Origin: UPXZ01 sp049840795
Lineage (GTDB): Bacteria; Bacteroidota; Bacteroidia; Bacteroidales; Paludibacteraceae
Direction: 5' to 3'
Assembly: GCA_049840795.1 (NCBI GenBank)
Contig: JASGJK010000022.1
Span: 1-62,140 of the forward strand
Length of the DNA stretch: 62,140 nt
Shown one piece after another: positions 58,554 through 62,140 of this stretch. Made by a program: the position numbers and the translations under genes. Numbering within the stretch: position 1 is the stretch's first letter; each line of letters starts with the position of its first letter. The notes beneath the pieces were generated by a model. The model saw only the letters and a list, made by a program, of their open reading frames with translations, did not search any database and had not been told where the DNA came from.

Positions 58554-59579
58554 TTATTTTTTAGTATTCATCGATGAACCTCCGATTATCAGTTGAGGCT
58601 CGGAAGAAACCATAGTTCGAATATCAAGTTCACTGCTTTTAATTTTATCTATCAGTATATTTACCGCTTGCGTACCAATCATTTCCAGCGGTTGCTTGAT
58701 AAAAGTAATTGGCGAATAAAACAAATTAAATACATCATTTCGATTAAATCCAACTACGGCAAGGTCATCCGGTATCCTCACATTTAACTCCTTGAGGCAA
58801 TATAATCCGGTAACAGTAAGCATATTGGTCAGAAATATAACCGCCTCTATATTTTTTTTATTAATCAATGTATCTAAGGCGCTGTATATTTCCGGTTGTG
58901 TATTTTGGATATTCACTTTTTTAACCGTGATGAATTTTGATAAACCCGCATTTGTCATCGTATCTTCGTAACCTTTGATACGTTCGAGAATATGATTCAT
59001 TTCCGTCTTATATCCTATCAGTGCAATGTCTTTAAAACCTTGTTCGATAAGATGTTTTGTGATAAGTTCCGTAGCCTTGTAATTATTTAACGACGAATAA
59101 CTTACATCCAAATTAGGAAAGTGCCTGTCTATTAAAACCAACGGGATATTATTCTCATGTATCTCCTTAATTATTTGTTCCGAACCATCGCAAGGTACGA
59201 TAATCAGTCCGTCCACTCCTTTGTTTAGCAATAAATCAATTAGATTCTTGGTATTTTGCGCATCTTCATCCGAACTACTGAATACCACCGTATATCCCAA
59301 TTCATTTGCTCTGTTTTCAACAATTCGGGCAATAGCCGAATAAAAAGGATTTGAAATATCGGTTACAATTAGTCCGATCAACTGAGTTTTTCCCCCTCTA
59401 AGGTTTCGCGCTACCAAATTAGGTGAATAATTCATCTCCTTTGCTATTGTTTTTATACGCGCTGCAACCTCATCACTGATTCTATATTGTTTGGATTTCC
59501 CATTCAACACCATCGAAACAGACGCCGGCGATACACCGGCCGCTTTTGCCACATCTTTTATTGAGATTTTTCCTTCCAC
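58554..59579 (-). CDS. LacI-family transcription regulator
   Basis: 341 residues, full length. The N-terminal HTH and hinge (ISIKDVAKAAGVSPASVSMV, PNLVARNLRGGKT) bind DNA; the periplasmic-binding-like domain (LIGLIVTDISNPFYSAIARI, VDGLIIVPCDG, PLVLIDRHFP, DDLAVVGFNRND) binds an effector sugar. It lies directly upstream of the locus in the same orientation and has an operator in its own promoter and one before the next gene, so it very likely represses the locus and itself. Confidence 0.95.
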   Translation of the reverse strand: MEGKISIKDVAKAAGVSPASVSMVLNGKSKQYRISDEVAARIKTIAKEMNYSPNLVARNLRGGKTQLIGLIVTDISNPFYSAIARIVENRANELGYTVVFSSSDEDAQNTKNLIDLLLNKGVDGLIIVPCDGSEQIIKEIHENNIPLVLIDRHFPNLDVSYSSLNNYKATELITKHLIEQGFKDIALIGYKTEMNHILERIKGYEDTMTNAGLSKFITVKKVNIQNTQPEIYSALDTLINKKNIEAVIFLTNMLTVTGLYCLKELNVRIPDDLAVVGFNRNDVFNLFYSPITFIKQPLEMIGTQAVNILIDKIKSSELDIRTMVSSEPQLIIGGSSMNTKK

Positions 59580-59604
59580 AGATAACTTATTAATAATTAC
59601 GAAG

Positions 59605-59636
59605 CAAAAATATAGCTAAAACGATTAAGCGACAAA
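59605..59636 (-). promoter_or_regulatory. Promoter with LacI operator for the regulator gene
   Basis: On the minus strand a -33 TTTG (59633-59636), a 20-base spacer containing GCTTAATCGTTTTAGC (59615-59630) and a -7 TATTTTTG (59605-59612) follow the Bacteroidota sigma-ABfr consensus TTTG/TAnnTTTG. The operator fills the spacer, so bound LacI would block the promoter. The start codon is 26 bases downstream of the -7 box. The rest of 59580-59867 holds no gene. Confidence 0.7.
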
Positions 59637-59867
59637 AAAAAATGACTGTTATAAAACATATTTTTGGCGTTATTATGAAAAAAGTGAGTTAAAATCAAAT
59701 TGTAGCTCCAAAAATAAACTACTGTCTGACAAATAAACGAATAAAATAATCTTAAAAATTCACCTTTTCAGCTCCCCTACGCTTGTAATATATTCAACTT
59801 GCTAAATAACCCATATTATTAAAACAACTTTATTTACCAACAACCGTATCTTTAGCAAAAATTTATT

Positions 59868-60862
59868 TTGGTATAGGCGCTTAGTTCGCTGTTGTTATTT
59901 TATTTTTAATCAATCTCTTAGGTTCGCTTAGAACCATCCTTTTTATGAGTAAATCGAAGATTGACCCCATCATTGTCCGTCTATTATAACGAAAATGATA
60001 TTCATCGAGATAACCTTGCATCCGTTCTTTTGAACAATGGTGGTGTATTCCTCGTAGCCATCCCTGAATGTTCATTATGTGAATATGCAACTGCTGCATG
60101 CCTTTCCCTTTCTCCGAAGGTATTTGTTCTAAGTTTGGATAGTCTTTTTTCAATGGTAAATAACCTTTCCAAACATCAGTAATAACATTTGCATCGTTGC
60201 TGATATATGTTTCAAAAAATGGTCTAAATTCTTTGCTCGAAGCATGCTCAATTACTTGTGCATAAGCTCGACCAACACCTTTTTTATCTTCCAAAATTTC
60301 AAGCCCAACAATTACTAACTTCTTTTTACTGTCGCCACTACGACCAACTTTACCTTCTTCGTATTCTCCTATGAGAAACTCATCAACCTGAACTTTGCCC
60401 TCCAATCGGCTTTTACGGCTACTTGTCATTGCTTGTTGGATTTTCCACTTAAATTCCCATACTGTTTTCTAACGCAATCCAAATTCCTCTGACAATTCCA
60501 ATGAAGACATTCCTTTCTTCTTGGTGCTAATTTTAAAACAGATATGAAATGCGATAAGCAATGAAAATTTCAACTTGTCAAACATAGTTCCAGAAGTGGG
60601 GCTTTCATCGTAATTGCATTTGGCGCAACGATGTGAATAGGGCTTTTTGCCTTTGCCAAATTTCAAATGACCACACTTCTTACATTGGTAAGGATGCTCG
60701 GCTGACCATTTTATTTCTGAAACATAGCGATAGCAATCCTCCTGTGTCTGAAAATATTTATTGAACTCTATTGAATTCACTCCTATATATTGTTTCCTAA
60801 TATACACGCTACAAAAGTAGCAGATTTATCCAAAATTACAGCGACCTAAGCGCCTATACCAA
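59868..60862 (-). mobile_element. IS1595-family (ISXO2-like) element with 8-bp target duplications
   Basis: Inverted repeats begin TTGGTATAGGCGCTTAG at both ends. AATTTATT occurs directly outside on each side (59860-59867 and 60863-60870), the 8-bp duplication expected of IS1595. The clean duplication points to a recent insertion between the lacI-type gene and the DUF2130 gene. Confidence 0.9.
59881..60807 (-). CDS. IS1595-family transposase with in-frame TAG
   Basis: The N-terminal zinc ribbon (CKKCGHLKFGKG, HRCAKCNYD) and HTH (SSLELSEEFGLR) precede the ISXO2 DDE domain: KVQVDEFLIG (Asp), VITDVWKGYLPL (Asp), then HHHCSKERMQGYLDEYHFRYNRR containing the conserved H-x-E-like tail and N. An in-frame TAG at 60469-60471 falls between the two parts without a frame change. 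It may be a real C-to-T nonsense mutation or a base-call error. Otherwise about 308 residues, normal length. Confidence 0.8.
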
Positions 60863-61290
60863 AATTTATTTATATATTTGTCATCCATAGTAAACATAGG
60901 GACTTTAAAAAAATTGAATTAAAAAAGTAACAGTTTATCCACAAAAAGGTAGTTGTTATCATAAAATTATTTATGTTTGAAATCATATTGACTTTTTATA
61001 TTTTATTATGTGTCGTTCCTACGGAACTTTTTTGTAAGCTGATTATCATTATGTTATTAAGATACCGTACCTAACGGCACTTTATAGACCATAGGGGTGA
61101 AATCTTAATAATAAACGCACATCATTGATTTATAGCGCCGTAGGTGTGATACTCTTTAAACATTATATATGCAATTTAAAAGTCAAGATGACTTATTTTT
61201 CTGAAAATAATGAGCGGACTTGTTGATACAAATGAATATTCGATAATAAAGATGACTTATTAAACTAAAAAAACACCACATACAAACAAT
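60863..61290. repeat. Intergenic region with short palindromic repeats
   Basis: No gene is seen. The stretch carries GTTCCTACGGAAC (palindrome near 61014), CCGTACCTAACGG near 61066 and GCGCCGTAGGTGTGATAC near 61135, variants of a short CCGTAGG-type palindromic motif seen between genes in some Bacteroidota, as I recall. They may be REP-like elements. A promoter for the DUF2130 gene should lie near its right end. Confidence 0.4.
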
Positions 61291-62140
61291 ATGAACGAAA
61301 TTATATGCCCTAACTGTAATAAAGCTTTTAAGGTGGATGAAGCCGGCTTTGCAAGCATTCTTAAACAAGTGCGCGACCATCAATTTGAAGAAGAACTGAA
61401 AAAGAGATTAGATATTGCGGAGAATGAAAAAATAAATGCTGTTAGACTTGCCGAGGCAAATCTTAAAAACTCAATACAAGAAGAACTGGCTAAAAAAGAG
61501 AAAGAAATCGTTGAATTAAAAGCCAAAAAAGAATTGGAACTTACTGAAAAACTGACGAAAAAAGATTCAGAAATTGTAACGATGAAAGCTAAAATCGAAA
61601 ACGCCGAAAACGAGAAAAAACTTTCTGTAACCGAAGCAATCAAAGAAATAGAAAAGGAACGTGATGAACTATATAATAATCTAAGAAGCAAAGAATTAGA
61701 AAACAAAAGAAGCATCGATCTATTAGAAGCAGGTCTCAAAAACACGTTACAAGAGGCACTTACTAAAAAAGAGAAAGAAATAATTGAATTTAAAGCCAAC
61801 AAAGAACTGGAAATTGCCGAAATGAAAGCTAAAATTGAAAACGCGGAGATTGAGAAAAAGCTCACCATCTCGGAAGCTGTTCAAAAAATTGAGAAAGAAC
61901 GTGATAGTTTATCAAATAATCTGAAAACTAAAGAATTAGAAAACCAAAACTTACTAAACACGTTGAAACAGCAATATACATCAGAACTGCAAAATAAAGA
62001 CGCAATTATTAAATTTAAAGACGATGAAATAGCACGTGTTAAAGATATGAAACTGAGACTCTCAACTAAGATGTTGGGTGAAACACTTGAACAACATTGT
62101 GAAAATGAATTCAATAAACTTCGTGCTACCGCATTTCCCA
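61291..62140 (+). CDS. DUF2130 protein, 3' end outside the window
   Basis: ATG at 61291 opens a frame that stays open to the window end (283 codons). It starts with a zinc-ribbon-like MNEIICPNCNKAFKVDEAGF and continues as a long coiled coil in which a segment of about 85 residues is duplicated (KKEKEIVELKAKKELE and KKEKEIIEFKANKELE; MKAKIENAENEKKL and MKAKIENAEIEKKL). It ends at STKMLGETLEQHCENEFNKL, the entry to the conserved DUF2130 domain. Function of the family is not established. The antisense frames at 61380-61868 are shadows of the Lys/Glu-rich repeats. Confidence 0.9.
   Translation, partial: MNEIICPNCNKAFKVDEAGFASILKQVRDHQFEEELKKRLDIAENEKINAVRLAEANLKNSIQEELAKKEKEIVELKAKKELELTEKLTKKDSEIVTMKAKIENAENEKKLSVTEAIKEIEKERDELYNNLRSKELENKRSIDLLEAGLKNTLQEALTKKEKEIIEFKANKELEIAEMKAKIENAEIEKKLTISEAVQKIEKERDSLSNNLKTKELENQNLLNTLKQQYTSELQNKDAIIKFKDDEIARVKDMKLRLSTKMLGETLEQHCENEFNKLRATAFP

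Noticed and set aside
61380..62114. Ser/Phe-rich minus-strand reading frames near the window end
   Set aside because: They are antisense shadows of the Lys/Glu-rich coiled coil of the DUF2130 gene.

Overview
The window is a chimeric assembly. Positions 1-52 read as the tail of an Oxford Nanopore ligation adapter followed by a native barcode, which matches NB04 from memory. About 53-4207 is a very GC-rich fragment with a haem-protein remnant, a broken alpha/beta-hydrolase lipoprotein, small unknown genes and a Cys-rich lipoprotein, the kind of content expected from a myxobacterium-like genome. From about 4207 to the end everything is AT-rich Bacteroidota DNA, probably Bacteroidales: SusC/SusD pair, type IX secretion (T9SS) sorting domains, TAnnTTTG promoter elements and a DUF2130 protein. 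Single-base indels break secE, rplA, rplJ, rpoC, an aldolase gene and others. Because several of these are essential, most frameshifts are best read as long-read consensus errors.

Layout of the Bacteroidota part. (1) 4308-15734, plus strand: tRNA-Trp, secE, nusG, rplK, rplA, rplJ, rplL, rpoB, rpoC, the conserved transcription/translation cluster; the last kilobase of rpoC is full of indels. (2) 15791-20718: a nest of insertion sequences. An IS66-family element is interrupted near the end of tnpC by an IS256/Mutator-like element with an IS5-family element next to it, and an orphan IS66 end lies beside it. The IS66 right end abuts a truncated T9SS-secreted protein gene. (3) 21353-59579, all minus strand: a polysaccharide-utilisation-type locus of about 38 kb. 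In transcription order it holds a LacI regulator, an FG-GAP repeat protein, a DapA/NanA-family aldolase, SusC, SusD, a DUF5017 lipoprotein, a sialate-O-acetylesterase-like esterase, four proteins built from one repeated beta-rich module (module B), a YhcH/NanQ-like protein with an export signal, a sialidase-fold protein, L-fucose isomerase, a double-esterase protein and two sialidase-fold proteins sharing another repeated module (module A), an MFS sugar-acid transporter, a beta-helix protein, a DUF6786-like protein and an outer-membrane beta-barrel protein. (4) 59868-60862: an IS1595-family element with 8-bp target duplications. (5) 61291-end: a 5' partial DUF2130 gene.

How the locus probably works (inference): SusC/SusD and the DUF5017 lipoprotein bind and import a glycan. 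T9SS-exported esterases and sialidase-fold enzymes, many carrying repeated modules, trim an O-acetylated glycan outside the cell. The MFS carrier takes monomers across the inner membrane, and YhcH-like, aldolase and fucose isomerase steps process acidic and deoxy sugars. The sugar set fits a mucin-like sialylated/fucosylated glycan or another acetylated deoxy-sugar polysaccharide. The most interesting points are the sialidase-fold proteins, which lack the usual (F/Y)RIP arginine, and the two recurring modules A and B. LacI-type operator sequences lie at the regulator's own promoter and in front of the first structural gene; a second inverted repeat precedes two downstream transcription units.
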